The translations under genes and the position numbers were made by a program. The notes beneath the pieces were generated by a model. That model ran no database searches. It saw only the letters and a list, made by a program, of their open reading frames with translations, and had not been told where the DNA came from. A stretch of 42,448 nucleotides of DNA. It comes from a virus. The DNA is taken from the IMG/VR virus record IMGVR_UViG_3300022744_000937, positions 1 through 42,448 of that record; one strand, 5' to 3'. Positions 8,801 to 17,352 of the stretch are shown one piece after another. Numbering within the stretch: the first letter of the stretch is position 1; the number at the start of each line of letters is the position of its first letter.

Positions 8801-9774
8801 CACCCGATTGGCGGCCCCCTTTGCCAGATCTTTTTGGTCCGCCTGCTGAAACCACTGAGGATTGGGTCGCAGGCGGATACGCTCCCAATTGGCATTCGCT
8901 CCTAACAGTTCCAAAGATCAACGGGCGTGAAGGTGAATGGGTGCTGCTTGAAGGATTTGTTCAAGGAATTGACAGTGTTCACGATCGTGAACTCTTTGCC
9001 TTCCTTCGCGGGATGTTCGTATCCAGAAACGATGTGGACAAACTGAGATCAAAGTTTATGTCGATTAATTACCCCGGCAATCATGAAATTCCAGAGGGGG
9101 CCGAGGAGCATTATCTTTTCGCAGGAGAACCAAGCCATCGCAACAATTTTGCGCAGCATCTTCTCAAATCCAATAATCAATACCGTCGACAGATGGCGGA
9201 GGCTTTAGATACATACATTCGCGACTACAGTGCAGATGACAACCGGTCTCAAGCCATCAAGATTTCCTGGATGTCTGATGCGAAATCGAGTAACGAGGAT
9301 ACTTCCATAATTCAGTTAAAAACTCCCACCACCCAACATATTCCAGGTGTCCGATTTGAGCTGCCATCCATCCAATTTAGCTGGGAGTCGTACCATTCCG
9401 CACAAAACACTTTCTCGGGGTTTCACATCCCAGCACCAAGCCTGATTCAGCGTCTTGGTCTCTCCTGTCGAAACCGCGAAATCGATTTCTTCGATGCAAA
9501 TGGCGATCCTGCAACGCTTTACAGACAAGCAGGTGAGGGTTATTTTGGCGATAAACACAAATTACTCTACATACGGGCAGATCTGCTTCGCCGGTATCTG
9601 AGGAAAACCCGTCAGGTCCTCGTTTGGTGCAACTGGGGCGAACGTGACTGGTTGAGGAAGATGGATGGGGATGACTTGATCTCCAACGAGGGGAGAACGC
9701 GAGTTTTTCAAACTTATGCACACATCCATCGGAATTTTTCACAATGGTCGGCCAAAGAAGGCGTCATACTTTAG
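5896..9774 (+). CDS. Large STAND-like NTPase, candidate anti-phage sensor
   Basis: This 1292-aa protein has a helical N-terminal domain (about residues 1-175) and a P-loop NTPase core. Walker A is GEWGTGKT (190-197) and Walker B is VFIVDGVNE (259-267), followed by a sensor-like VVTCRTPFEG. A long helical, repeat-like C-terminus extends to about residue 1290. The hydrophobic-DGxNE Walker B and this size and layout are typical of STAND NTPases such as the Avs antiviral proteins, where the C-terminus senses phage protein and the N-terminus is the effector. No known effector nuclease motif was recognised. Base composition is clearly lower in GC than the upstream module, suggesting separate acquisition. 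It is followed after 39 bases by an unknown gene and then a protease. Confidence 0.75.
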   Translation: MSTHPISLSAALVSLCKNQISQAGQRYTPGIDPSAPNLRIATLTTAIDNVACSDSARARFQSVLDIFSEAWKRAKHHSQKSAEIEQLVDAAGTSLPTLMDHLRSRDAFASDKWIDQLSQIDNYLMEDFIHWQAEEAKLGSDDGSYSSERNTVRGNIEAIGGCLRVVRDELEYATSSSFKLLFEPVLLICGEWGTGKTHLLCDVTSDRLTHKAPTVLVLAKNFEGDVLADICEQLGEAKSVEDMFAELEVSGQGTAGRTVFIVDGVNEGRRRQWKIAINTLLSLVEKHPNIGVVVTCRTPFEGIAIEKTDLEKFHRLEHYGFEDQEFDAQAAFFQYYQLPLPEVPLLDREFSRPLTLKLICQSLQNLSSKKQAKGFAGIASGQRGMTYVLESFVNRVGEPIEHLFGLQPKGCWLLLKGNDHLIDQKISGFAPCMAAKLRGYVRPTEADRIVAASYPALRPNQRRELLEAMRTNGLIEEDAIWYSTSSGQQKSQLVYRLPYQRFSDHLIARHLLKAYLDTSSPAAIKGSFSNQSPLAKVFQLTFGHYADPGWAQALITEFPERVGNKLPPNQRELFFSLPQKEQDLTAYFEPFIDGMFWRHPSAFTDGTEIVINKYLSGNSHAWERVVDGLAAVATKPNHPYHAKRLYKYLSRYPMAERDLQWSEYLRRRYVSPTIHRLLTWAEKLNTVDMTRAAAAELVVLFSLVLTTVVRRDRDLATKALVLIGEQHPEVLFSHAVACLDFNDPYLPERVLAAAYGTTLSMVDSEKAASFRPLLGELAKNLYFEMFAPRARHATHHTLIRDYALGIIEVAQRAECVKLPKKALHYLSRPYPNTLSSFSSDGTPDTEVKDAIGHAIRMDFGNYTIGRLIPQRTNYDETSPDYVRTRTKIERRVFDLGYRYERFKNLDSEIGRDSWNARDRHKVDRYGKKYSWIAYFEMWGERDASRKLPDWRQGSRTSDCDIDPTFPKEPPDWRPPLPDLFGPPAETTEDWVAGGYAPNWHSLLTVPKINGREGEWVLLEGFVQGIDSVHDRELFAFLRGMFVSRNDVDKLRSKFMSINYPGNHEIPEGAEEHYLFAGEPSHRNNFAQHLLKSNNQYRRQMAEALDTYIRDYSADDNRSQAIKISWMSDAKSSNEDTSIIQLKTPTTQHIPGVRFELPSIQFSWESYHSAQNTFSGFHIPAPSLIQRLGLSCRNREIDFFDANGDPATLYRQAGEGYFGDKHKLLYIRADLLRRYLRKTRQVLVWCNWGERDWLRKMDGDDLISNEGRTRVFQTYAHIHRNFSQWSAKEGVIL

Positions 9775-9813
9775 AAAGTAGCTTTCTCAAGCTGCTGCAC
9801 GCATCCCCGCAAT

Positions 9814-10536
9814 ATGGAACCACCGAAAATCGATCTCATCTATCCCGACCAAGTCATCAAGGAGTTGTTTGAAGACGACCGCTGGGTAAAGAACGAGTTT
9901 GCCAATCACCTCGCTACAGACTTGACCGAGCTCTCCGAAAGTCTCGCTATGTGCTTCAAAGTCCTGCCCCAACTGAACACTGCGGCCGAGAAGATCGGGA
10001 CACAGCAAGCTGCACTCGTCGCTGGGTTTGCATTTGGCGTTGTCGATGATCTATTGATATCGACCAAGTTGCTGATTTCAGGAAAATTGATGGCTTCCGG
10101 CAACCTAATGCGTCAGGCAGTTGAAGGCATCGCCGTCGCCGTGCTGTGCTCCAGCAAAGATCTGCTGATCATCGATCAAGAAAAGAGCACTCCGACGACA
10201 GCTCGCTACTGGGAAAAGCTTGTTGCTGGTGACCGGCGCGTACATGGGCATCGAGCCGTCGCGTTGCTCGCGTTAAATCAAATCAGCCTTGGCATCAGTG
10301 CTGATGCCGTGAAGCGACTGCAACAAGCACGCTCACACTACAACCTGTTTAGCCATCCGGGGACGTTTGGTCTCGCCAGTCGGGTTGCACTCGGCCAGGA
10401 AGGCCAAGTCTATGCCGGTGGTCATTTTGATATAGAGAAGTTGGCAGGTTATCGCATAGAGGTTGGTGAACGCATCGGGCTGTGCAGAGTACTTCCCAAT
10501 CTTATTGAAAACTTGATCAAACGAATGAGAGCATGA
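9814..10536 (+). CDS. Unknown helical protein between NTPase and protease
   Basis: This is a 240-aa protein with no family I can name. It is predicted mostly alpha-helical with no signal peptide. A non-polar segment near residues 65-115 (including GVVDDLLISTKLLISGK and RQAVEGIAVAVL) is more likely a buried helix pair than a membrane segment. A histidine-containing stretch near 170-180 (SHYNLFSH) might suggest a HEPN-like fold, but the classical Rx4-6H motif is not clearly present. Its place between the STAND-like NTPase and the protease, on the same strand with short gaps, suggests it belongs to the same defence unit. Confidence 0.6.
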   Translation: MEPPKIDLIYPDQVIKELFEDDRWVKNEFANHLATDLTELSESLAMCFKVLPQLNTAAEKIGTQQAALVAGFAFGVVDDLLISTKLLISGKLMASGNLMRQAVEGIAVAVLCSSKDLLIIDQEKSTPTTARYWEKLVAGDRRVHGHRAVALLALNQISLGISADAVKRLQQARSHYNLFSHPGTFGLASRVALGQEGQVYAGGHFDIEKLAGYRIEVGERIGLCRVLPNLIENLIKRMRA

Positions 10537-10593
10537 CTTGCGTCGGACCCTGAAAATTGAAAAAACCAGCACGCCTAGTCGGACAACACTTTT

Positions 10594-11424
10594 ATGAAAA
10601 ATGAACAGCAGCCAGTACCTACAAACTTGCTAGACGTTGTTATTCCGACGGTCAAGTCGCTATATATCGAAACCTATTTCGGCAAGCAATTGCTTAGTTC
10701 CGCAACTTGCTTTTTGCTCAGTAGAACGAAGGAATCTCATTGTGTCGCAGTAACCAATCGACACGTCGTTACTGGGCGGCATCAAGAAACGGGTAAACCA
10801 CTGGATCCTCGCGGAGGAATTCCTGACGCAGTTGTCATCCACTTCAACAAGGCTGGATCAGCATTGACGGAATGGACCGCCATCAGGCTTCCGCTCTATC
10901 GGGAGGATGGATCACCATACTGGATTGAGCACCCTAGCTTAGGTACTGAAGGTGATCTTGTTGCACTTAATGTGGTGTGGGGATCTGATGTTGAAAGGTT
11001 ACCTTACTACCTCGATTTGGATATGGACCGCGTGCAGATGGTCCTCAGTCCGGCCGAACCAGTTAGCGTGATCGGGTTTCCTTTTGGCATGTCGAGTTAT
11101 GCAAAGTATCCAATCTGGGCCACAGGATTTCTTGCTCAAGATCTTGGGTTCGTCACGCCTGAAAATCCCACCTTCTACATAGACTGTCGGTCACGACAAG
11201 GGCAATCAGGTTCTCCAGTTATTGCGTTTAGAACACAAGGCGCGAGACTGCGGCGAGATGGGCGAGTTAGCGCAACTCTAGACCCAAACCCGAAATGGGA
11301 GTTCCTAGGTATCTACTCCGGCCGGGTGAATACAGAGTCAGATCTCGGCATCGTATGGCATGTATCAATTCTGGGAGACCTAGTAGACGCAGCAGAGACT
11401 GACATGCGCAAACGCAGTCTCTAA
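10594..11424 (+). CDS. Trypsin-like serine protease of the NTPase locus
   Basis: This 276-aa chymotrypsin-fold peptidase has a visible catalytic triad: His57 in VTNRHVV, Asp121 in EGDLVAL and Ser205 in GQSGSP. There is no signal peptide, so it should act in the cytoplasm. Trypsin-like proteases are established partners or effectors of STAND NTPases in several bacterial conflict systems, including type I AVAST. The simplest inference is that it is the toxic effector or processing factor switched on by the 1292-aa NTPase. The gene stands 57 bases after the unknown helical gene and is the last plus-strand gene before a convergent pair. Confidence 0.82.
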   Translation: MKNEQQPVPTNLLDVVIPTVKSLYIETYFGKQLLSSATCFLLSRTKESHCVAVTNRHVVTGRHQETGKPLDPRGGIPDAVVIHFNKAGSALTEWTAIRLPLYREDGSPYWIEHPSLGTEGDLVALNVVWGSDVERLPYYLDLDMDRVQMVLSPAEPVSVIGFPFGMSSYAKYPIWATGFLAQDLGFVTPENPTFYIDCRSRQGQSGSPVIAFRTQGARLRRDGRVSATLDPNPKWEFLGIYSGRVNTESDLGIVWHVSILGDLVDAAETDMRKRSL

Positions 11425-11539
11425 CTAGAAGATAGAAATCGGACAAGATTTACCAAGCGAAAAAATCTCATCCCGTCTGCAAAAGGTTGTCCTAACCCTG
11501 ATCCATGCTGTGGCAACGCTTCATCACCTGATCAGCGAT

Positions 11540-12373
11540 TCAGGCCACTTTGGGCAACCAAATCAAGTCTGCCCCAATATGGCGACGAACAAACGCATTG
11601 AGAAGTAGGCGTTCAAAAAACGTCTCAACGTTTTCTGATGCGAGACGGACCTTTTGCGTCGTAATACGCTCTAAATCTGCACTCCAACTTTCATCACCGC
11701 CTCCTCCGATTTCGTGCAGGGCCGCATAAATTTCTTTGTTTGACTCAGCGAGATTTGTCCAGCGGCTTTGTACAAGTTGGTCTAGGCGTTCAGAGAAACT
11801 GCCTTTTCCGGTTTCTTCTTTTTCGCTATGAAGAATGAAATGCGTCGCATCTGCCGCGAAAGTCACATGCTTGTGAAGTGATGAAACACCTCGAACATCG
11901 AGCAACGGCACCTGATCCAACAATGTACCGTCGGTCAGCGTTTTCTGAAGCTGAGCCTTTTGAAGTGTTGAATTTGTCGCATAAAAAGTGGGGTACCCTT
12001 TATCTGCAAGAATCTTGAGGCAACTCCACTGGTGGTAATCATCTATAAACTTGCCTGCTGTATCTCTAGTGCTATGCGGGATCTTGAATCTGAAGTACTC
12101 TTCCCCCCAATGAGACCATTCTTTGGCTCCAGGACTGGTAAGCGCGCATGACAACTTGTACTGCAGAAAGAAGTTGCATCCTTCATCACTGTCTAAAGGT
12201 GCATGCGAAAACCACGGAAGATAGAAACCAGTATCCCAGCCGAGCTCAAACTCCGCAATAAGAGAAGGAACATGTGCGAACGCCCACACTCGATACCTTT
12301 CAAATATTCTCCGAATGAATGCTGTGTTCGTTGCTTGCTGTAGTTGTGACTCTGAAAAATTTGGTTCGCGCAT
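11540..12373 (-). CDS. Unknown protein, possible PD-(D/E)XK-like nuclease
   Basis: The protein is 277 aa when started at the ATG at 12373. Alternative starts at 12445 (ATG) and 12454 (GTG) add 24-27 residues of less protein-like sequence, and no start has a strong ribosome site. I do not recognise a named family. The N-terminal half contains GWDTGFYLPW followed about 20 residues later by FLQYK, a D...QxK spacing that could be a diverged PD-(D/E)XK core, and then YFRFKIPHS. It is downstream of the NYN nuclease gene on the same strand, so the two may be co-transcribed. The 243 bases between them hold no convincing gene. Confidence 0.6.
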   Translation of the reverse strand: MREPNFSESQLQQATNTAFIRRIFERYRVWAFAHVPSLIAEFELGWDTGFYLPWFSHAPLDSDEGCNFFLQYKLSCALTSPGAKEWSHWGEEYFRFKIPHSTRDTAGKFIDDYHQWSCLKILADKGYPTFYATNSTLQKAQLQKTLTDGTLLDQVPLLDVRGVSSLHKHVTFAADATHFILHSEKEETGKGSFSERLDQLVQSRWTNLAESNKEIYAALHEIGGGGDESWSADLERITTQKVRLASENVETFFERLLLNAFVRRHIGADLIWLPKVA

Positions 12374-12616
12374 GTCAGAAGAATAAGGGTTAAGGACAGC
12401 GCTGGCAATAAGTCTCCGCCTGTAACTCAGCCACTCTGGAAGCATTCGCACCAAGCCGTTCGTTATGGAACTTTGGAGCGGCTATCATTTGGTATAAACA
12501 GCTAGTAGCACGCTGTCTTCCACCGTCCGAACGTACACGACGCAGCCAAACTAGGGGCTTCGCGCCATAAGTCTCGATGAACGCTCCGGTGGAGTCCCAG
12601 AGCGTTGTTGGCCAAA

Positions 12617-13480
12617 CTAAAAACCCCGTCGCTCCCATTCCAGCCTGAAGTGAGTCACTCCAAAGTGGTGACCGAGCCGCAGCTCGAAGTAACGCTTGAC
12701 GCACTCATAGTCCTGACCACGCACGCTTAAGTAGTGACCCTGAGAAGTCGGCTGGGTAGTCCTGAAGCAAAGCATTGACCCGTTGGCTTCTTTCCACCCT
12801 TTACCGATCATGCGGTTGCCCTGCATACCATCCCATGTCCAGGTCGCGTTGTCAGGCTCCGCCTGAGTTTCCCAAGAGGCTTGTGGAAATGCGTGCCCGC
12901 GCCTGAAATCCTCTGTCGCGATGCCGAAAAGAAAGTCGATGTCCATCGGCATGGCAACGTCTGCGAAGTACTTCAGATCCCGTGAAGTGTGCCCCTCTGG
13001 GTAAAGTAATTCGACGTACATGCCATCGCGCACAACGGCTTCCAAGAGAGGTGCGAAGTCCTGATCACCGGACAAAAAGGTGAGCCGATCCATGTTTTTT
13101 CGGTGGGTGTGGGTCAACACGTCCACCGCGATGAGAATGTCGACCTCTTTTTGCTCCTGCCGCTCTTTCTTGCGATGTCGAGCCAGTCCTTCGCTGACAT
13201 GCCAGCCAGGCAGCGATCGCAACCCGTCAAAGAACATCTGCTTCTCCTGGAGTTTGTGCTGGTACTCGGTCTCGTTCAACGGGTCTCGCTTGGCAGGCAG
13301 GCAGTCGTAATAAAAGACCTTCTGACAATCGCGCTGCAATTTCCGATAGTCAATGTCGATTGGCTTGCCGAACCAGAACGTGCCCACCTCCTTCAACGTT
13401 TGACGAAGCTGCTCACCATCGATAAACAGATAGTGAATCTGATGCGGTCCGCTGTACCCTTGCGATATACCCATGGTCAT
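12617..13480 (-). CDS. NYN-domain (PIN-like) ribonuclease
   Basis: This 287-aa protein has an N-terminal NYN/LabA-like domain. Acidic residues occupy the positions expected for a PIN-fold metal-dependent RNase: Asp21 in FIDGE, Asp114 and Asp120 in EVDILIAVD, and Asp139/Asp141 in LSGDQDF. The C-terminal 100 residues are an uncharacterised Trp-rich domain. Two starts are possible, at 13480 and 13474. The gene is divergent from a WYL-domain regulator, with an 83-bp intergenic region full of inverted repeats, so it is probably controlled by that regulator. It is plausibly an RNA-cleaving defence effector or toxin paired with the downstream unknown gene. Confidence 0.85.
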   Translation of the reverse strand: MTMGISQGYSGPHQIHYLFIDGEQLRQTLKEVGTFWFGKPIDIDYRKLQRDCQKVFYYDCLPAKRDPLNETEYQHKLQEKQMFFDGLRSLPGWHVSEGLARHRKKERQEQKEVDILIAVDVLTHTHRKNMDRLTFLSGDQDFAPLLEAVVRDGMYVELLYPEGHTSRDLKYFADVAMPMDIDFLFGIATEDFRRGHAFPQASWETQAEPDNATWTWDGMQGNRMIGKGWKEANGSMLCFRTTQPTSQGHYLSVRGQDYECVKRYFELRLGHHFGVTHFRLEWERRGF

Positions 13481-13493
13481 TCCTTGGTCGAAG

Positions 13494-13559
13494 TTTGATA
13501 CTTCATCAAATTAGATCTTAATATATCATCATATTGATGATATGATTTGCGCAAAATCA
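13494..13559. promoter_or_regulatory. Three inverted repeats in the NYN/WYL divergent promoter
   Basis: There are three perfect dyads, each with a 5-bp spacer. TTTGAT/ATCAAA is at 13494-13510, ATATCATC/GATGATAT at 13523-13543, and TGATTT/AAATCA at 13543-13559. A -10-like TATGAT at 13541-13546 overlaps the second and third dyads. The constant spacer suggests binding by dimers of one regulator, most likely the adjacent WYL-domain protein, giving autoregulation and control of the divergent NYN gene. Confidence 0.65.
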
Positions 13560-13563
13560 GTCC

Positions 13564-14490
13564 ATGCATACAGCAAAGGTTATTAGAGGCATGAAAGCCC
13601 AGCGCGTCGAGAACTTGAGCCACGCCCAGCGCGAGCGACTGGCCTACATCGACTTTCGCCTCTACTTCCTCGGTGAAATCGGTCGTCCCGACCTGATTGA
13701 GCGCTTCGGTGTAGCTCCAGCAGGCGCGACGCGCGACTTGGCGCTTTACCGTGAAATCGCGCCACAGAACATCACCTTTGACGGCAGTAACAAGATCTAC
13801 CGCATCGGTCAGGCGTTCACCCCACTGTTCAACCACGTATCGCAGCGTGTGCTGTCGGCGCTTGCTTTGGGCTTTGGCGATGGCGTGAACGGGACAACGC
13901 AACCCCAGCTGTCGTGCGAGTTCCCCACAGCCTTGAGCAACCCGAAGATGGATGTACTGGCCCCGATCTGCCGTGCTATCCACGCCAATCAACCAGTCGC
14001 GATCCGCTACTACTCTATGAGCAGCGGTGAATCCGATCGGGTCATCGTGCCCTTTGCCCTGGTGGACACTGGACTGCGCTGGCATGTCCGGGCTTTTGAT
14101 CGCAAAACTGGGGAGTTCCGCGATTTCGTCATCACACGAATCGAAACACCAACGCTGCTTGATGAAGTGCCGCAAGCGAACGAACGGGCGGATAACGATA
14201 TCCAGTGGACGCGCATCGTCGAGCTGGACTTCGTGCCTCACCCGCGCCTTGAACGCCCCGAAATCATCCAGATGGACTACGGGATGACCGACGGCTCGAT
14301 TCGGATGCGCGTGCGCGCAGCTGTGGCGGGCTACATGCTGCTACGCTGGAGTGTGGATTGCTCATCCGACCACCATCTTAAGGAAGAACAGTACCGCCTA
14401 TGGCTCAGCGATCCGCTGGCGCTGTACGGTATTGAAAATGCAAAACTCGCGCCAGGCTATCGACCACCAATCGGTGCTTTGAAGAAATAA
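13564..14490 (+). CDS. WYL-domain transcriptional regulator (CapW/BrxR-like)
   Basis: This 308-aa protein has an N-terminal winged helix (about residues 20-75, with RPDLIERFGVAPAGATRDLALY). A central WYL domain (about 140-200) contains AIRYYSMSSG and the conserved RWHVRAFD segment, and a C-terminal WCX-like extension follows. The same layout is found in CapW and BrxR, regulators that repress defence operons until infection. An alternative ATG at 13591 would leave the third inverted repeat fully upstream. It lies 31 bases before hsdM on the same strand, so it could regulate the restriction system, the divergent NYN gene, or both. Confidence 0.87.
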   Translation: MHTAKVIRGMKAQRVENLSHAQRERLAYIDFRLYFLGEIGRPDLIERFGVAPAGATRDLALYREIAPQNITFDGSNKIYRIGQAFTPLFNHVSQRVLSALALGFGDGVNGTTQPQLSCEFPTALSNPKMDVLAPICRAIHANQPVAIRYYSMSSGESDRVIVPFALVDTGLRWHVRAFDRKTGEFRDFVITRIETPTLLDEVPQANERADNDIQWTRIVELDFVPHPRLERPEIIQMDYGMTDGSIRMRVRAAVAGYMLLRWSVDCSSDHHLKEEQYRLWLSDPLALYGIENAKLAPGYRPPIGALKK

Positions 14491-14520
14491 CAAAGTGCAA
14501 AACGAAACGAGAATGACACT

Positions 14521-16077
14521 ATGAGCAGCATCCAACAACGTGCCGAACTGCAGCGGCGTATCTGGCAAATCGCTAACGATGTGCGAGGCGCAGTCGATGG
14601 CTGGGATTTCAAGCAATACGTGCTCGGTACCCTGTTTTACCGCTTCATCAGCGAAAACTTCGCCAGCTACATCGAAGGCGGTGACGACAGTATCCGTTAC
14701 GCCGGATTGGCCGATAGCGTCATCACTCCGGAGATCAAAGACGACGCCATCAAGACCAAGGGCTATTTCATCTACCCTAGCCAGCTGTTTGCCTCCGTTG
14801 CGGCCAGTGCCAACACCAACGAAAGCCTGAACACCGATCTGGCCACTATCTTTGCCGCCATTGAAGCCTCTGCCAATGGCTATCCCTCAGAACGCGACAT
14901 CAAAGGCCTGTTTGCCGATTTCGACACCACCAGCAATCGCCTCGGCAACACAGTCAAAGATAAAAATCTCCGCCTCGCCGCCGTTCTTAAAGGCGTTGCC
15001 GAGCTGAACTTTGCTGATTTTGAAGGCAGCAATATCGACCTGTTTGGCGATGCCTACGAATTCCTCATCTCCAACTACGCTGCCAATGCTGGTAAATCCG
15101 GTGGTGAATTTTTCACCCCGCAACATGTGTCCAAGCTAATTGCCCAGCTCGCCATGCACAAGCAAACCAGCGTCAACAAGATTTATGACCCAGCCTGCGG
15201 CTCTGGTTCGCTGTTGCTGCAAGCAAAAAAACACTTCGATGCGCACATCATTGAAGAAGGCTTTTTCGGGCAAGAGCTCAACCACACCACTTACAACCTG
15301 GCGCGTATGAACATGTTCTTGCACAACGTTAACTACGACAAGTTCAATGTTCAGCTTGGCGATACCTTGATCGAGCCCCACTTTGGTGACGACAAACCGT
15401 TTGACGCGATCGTCTCCAACCCGCCGTACTCAGTGAAGTGGGTGGGCAGCGATGACCCCACGCTCATCAACGATGATCGCTTTGCTCCTGCTGGCGTGTT
15501 GGCCCCTAAATCCAAAGCCGACTTTGCCTTTGTGCTGCACGCACTCAGCTACTTGTCTGGCAAAGGCCGCGCCGCCATCGTCTGCTTCCCCGGTATCTTC
15601 TACCGAGGTGGGGCCGAGCAAAAAATTCGTCAGTATCTGGTGGACAACAACTATGTCGAAAGCGTGATTTCGCTGGCGCCCAACTTGTTCTACGGAACCA
15701 CCATTGCAGTCACGATCCTGGTGCTGTCCAAACACAAAACTGACACCACCACGCAGTTCATCGACGCCAGCGGCCTATTCAAGAAAGAAACGAATAACAA
15801 CGTGCTGTTAGGCGAGCACATCAAAGATATCATGGCCGTGTTCGACAGTAAGGCGAATATTGATCACTTTGCTCAGTCCATCCCGTATGAGAAGGTGGCC
15901 GCCAACGACTACAACCTGTCAGTCAGCAGCTACGTCAAAGCCAAGGACAACCGCGAGGCGGTGGACATTACACAGCTCAATGCCGAGCTAAAAACCACTG
16001 TAGCCAAGATCGATCAGCTGCGCAAAGACATTGATGCAATAGTCGCTGAAATCGAGGGTGAGAGGCTGGAAGCATGA
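14521..16077 (+). CDS. hsdM: Type I restriction enzyme methylase subunit HsdM (EcoR124-like)
   Basis: This 518-aa N6-adenine methyltransferase subunit has an N-terminal HsdM helical domain. S-adenosylmethionine binding motif I is [11 protein letters not shown] (residues 223-233) and the catalytic motif is NPPY (300-303). With HsdS it forms the M2S1 methylase, and with HsdR the restriction complex. The sequence closely follows the type IC family of EcoR124 as I remember it. The ATG of hsdS overlaps the hsdM stop (ATGA), which couples the stoichiometry of the two subunits. Confidence 0.96.
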   Translation: MSSIQQRAELQRRIWQIANDVRGAVDGWDFKQYVLGTLFYRFISENFASYIEGGDDSIRYAGLADSVITPEIKDDAIKTKGYFIYPSQLFASVAASANTNESLNTDLATIFAAIEASANGYPSERDIKGLFADFDTTSNRLGNTVKDKNLRLAAVLKGVAELNFADFEGSNIDLFGDAYEFLISNYAANAGKSGGEFFTPQHVSKLIAQLAMHKQTSVNKIYDPACGSGSLLLQAKKHFDAHIIEEGFFGQELNHTTYNLARMNMFLHNVNYDKFNVQLGDTLIEPHFGDDKPFDAIVSNPPYSVKWVGSDDPTLINDDRFAPAGVLAPKSKADFAFVLHALSYLSGKGRAAIVCFPGIFYRGGAEQKIRQYLVDNNYVESVISLAPNLFYGTTIAVTILVLSKHKTDTTTQFIDASGLFKKETNNNVLLGEHIKDIMAVFDSKANIDHFAQSIPYEKVAANDYNLSVSSYVKAKDNREAVDITQLNAELKTTVAKIDQLRKDIDAIVAEIEGERLEA

Positions 16078-17351
16078 GCGGCGTGAATTTTTTGGCCAAA
16101 CTGCTGGATGGCGTTGATGTGGAATGGAGGGCGCTGGGCGCGGTCGCCAACTTGATTCGTGGTAACGGGCTCCAAAAGAAAGATTTCACCGAAGAGGGCG
16201 TGCCAGCCATTCATTACGGTCAAATTTATACCCATTACGGCCTATACACAACAAAAACAAAATCTTTCGTATCACCCGACTTGGCTAAACAACTAAAAAG
16301 GGTTGAAATGGGTGATGTCGTAATTACCAATACGAGCGAAAACCTTGAGGATGTAGGTAAAGCGCTGGTTTATCTTGGCGAGCGCCATGCTGTTACGGGA
16401 GGACATGCGACCATCTTGAAGCCTGGTGACTGCTTGCTGGGTAAATACTTTGCTTATTTCACCCAAACGGACGAGTTCGCTGTCGAAAAAAGAAAATACG
16501 CAAAAGGGACCAAGGTGATTGACGTTTCTGCCACAGACATGGCAAAAATCAAAATCCCTATCCCCTGTCCAAACAATCCCAAGAAATCGCTTGAAATTCA
16601 AGCCGAAATCGTTCGAATTTTGGATGTATTCGCCGAGCTTACAGCCGAGCTTACAGCCGAGCTTACCACCCGCAAAAAACAATACAACTACTATCGCAAC
16701 CAATTGTTGAGTTTCGAAGAAGGAGATGTGGAGTGGCGAACGCTCGGGGACGTAACAAAGAAATGGTACTCAGGTGGGACACCAACAGCTGGTGAACCAG
16801 AGTACTACGAGGGTGGAAGTATTCCTTGGCTTAGGACTCAAGAGGTTAAATTTTCCGATATCAAAACCACAGAAGTAAAAATAACTCAGGCTGCATTGAA
16901 AAACTCAGCGGCAAAGTGGATTCCTGAGAATTGCGTAATTATTGCAATATCTGGGGCGACAGCAGGCAGATCTGCAATCAATAAAATCTCTTTAACAACA
17001 AATCAGCACTGCGGCTGCTTGGAAATTGACAGCACCAAGGCGTTATATCGCTATGTTTATCATTGGGTGAGTTTTAATTATGAAAATATTAAAGCGCTAG
17101 GACAAGGAGCCAGAGGCGACCTAAATTCAAGCATCATCAAGGGCTTTAAGCTCCCTCTTCCCTACGCAGACGATCCCGAAAAGTCACTTGCAGAACAAGC
17201 ACGCATCGTAGCCATCCTCGATAAATTTGATATCTTGGCTAACTCCATAAGCGAAGGTTTACCCCGCGAAATTGACCTTCGACAAAAGCAATACGGGTAC
17301 TACCGCGATCTGCTGTTGAGCTTTCCTAAGCGGGATTCGATAGAGGCATAG
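16074..17351 (+). CDS. hsdS: Type I restriction specificity subunit HsdS with TAEL repeats
   Basis: This 425-aa protein has two target-recognition domains (about residues 15-160 and 220-370). They are separated by the central conserved region and followed by a matching C-terminal one: [15 protein letters not shown] and [16 protein letters not shown]. The spacer helix carries tandem AELT units (residues 187-198), the element whose copy number sets the half-site spacing in EcoR124I versus EcoR124II. The C-terminal conserved region is nearly the EcoR124 sequence as I recall it, whereas the recognition domains are free to differ. The DNA specificity cannot be read from the sequence. One base separates it from prrC. 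Confidence 0.95.
   Translation: MSGVNFLAKLLDGVDVEWRALGAVANLIRGNGLQKKDFTEEGVPAIHYGQIYTHYGLYTTKTKSFVSPDLAKQLKRVEMGDVVITNTSENLEDVGKALVYLGERHAVTGGHATILKPGDCLLGKYFAYFTQTDEFAVEKRKYAKGTKVIDVSATDMAKIKIPIPCPNNPKKSLEIQAEIVRILDVFAELTAELTAELTTRKKQYNYYRNQLLSFEEGDVEWRTLGDVTKKWYSGGTPTAGEPEYYEGGSIPWLRTQEVKFSDIKTTEVKITQAALKNSAAKWIPENCVIIAISGATAGRSAINKISLTTNQHCGCLEIDSTKALYRYVYHWVSFNYENIKALGQGARGDLNSSIIKGFKLPLPYADDPEKSLAEQARIVAILDKFDILANSISEGLPREIDLRQKQYGYYRDLLLSFPKRDSIEA
16632..16667 (+). repeat. Three 12-bp tandem repeats in hsdS (AELT units)
   Basis: Three head-to-tail copies of GCCGAGCTTAC(A/C) start at 16632, 16644 and 16656 and are in frame, encoding AELT three times. Slippage by one unit would add or remove four residues and keep the frame. 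In the EcoR124I/EcoR124II pair exactly such a change alters the length of the non-specific spacer in the recognition site. Confidence 0.93.
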
Positions 17352-17352
17352 C

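Noticed and set aside
12390-12704. Minus-strand frame between the NYN gene and the unknown gene
   Set aside because: It overlaps both neighbours, lacks a start with a ribosome site and shows no domain; it is probably a shadow frame.
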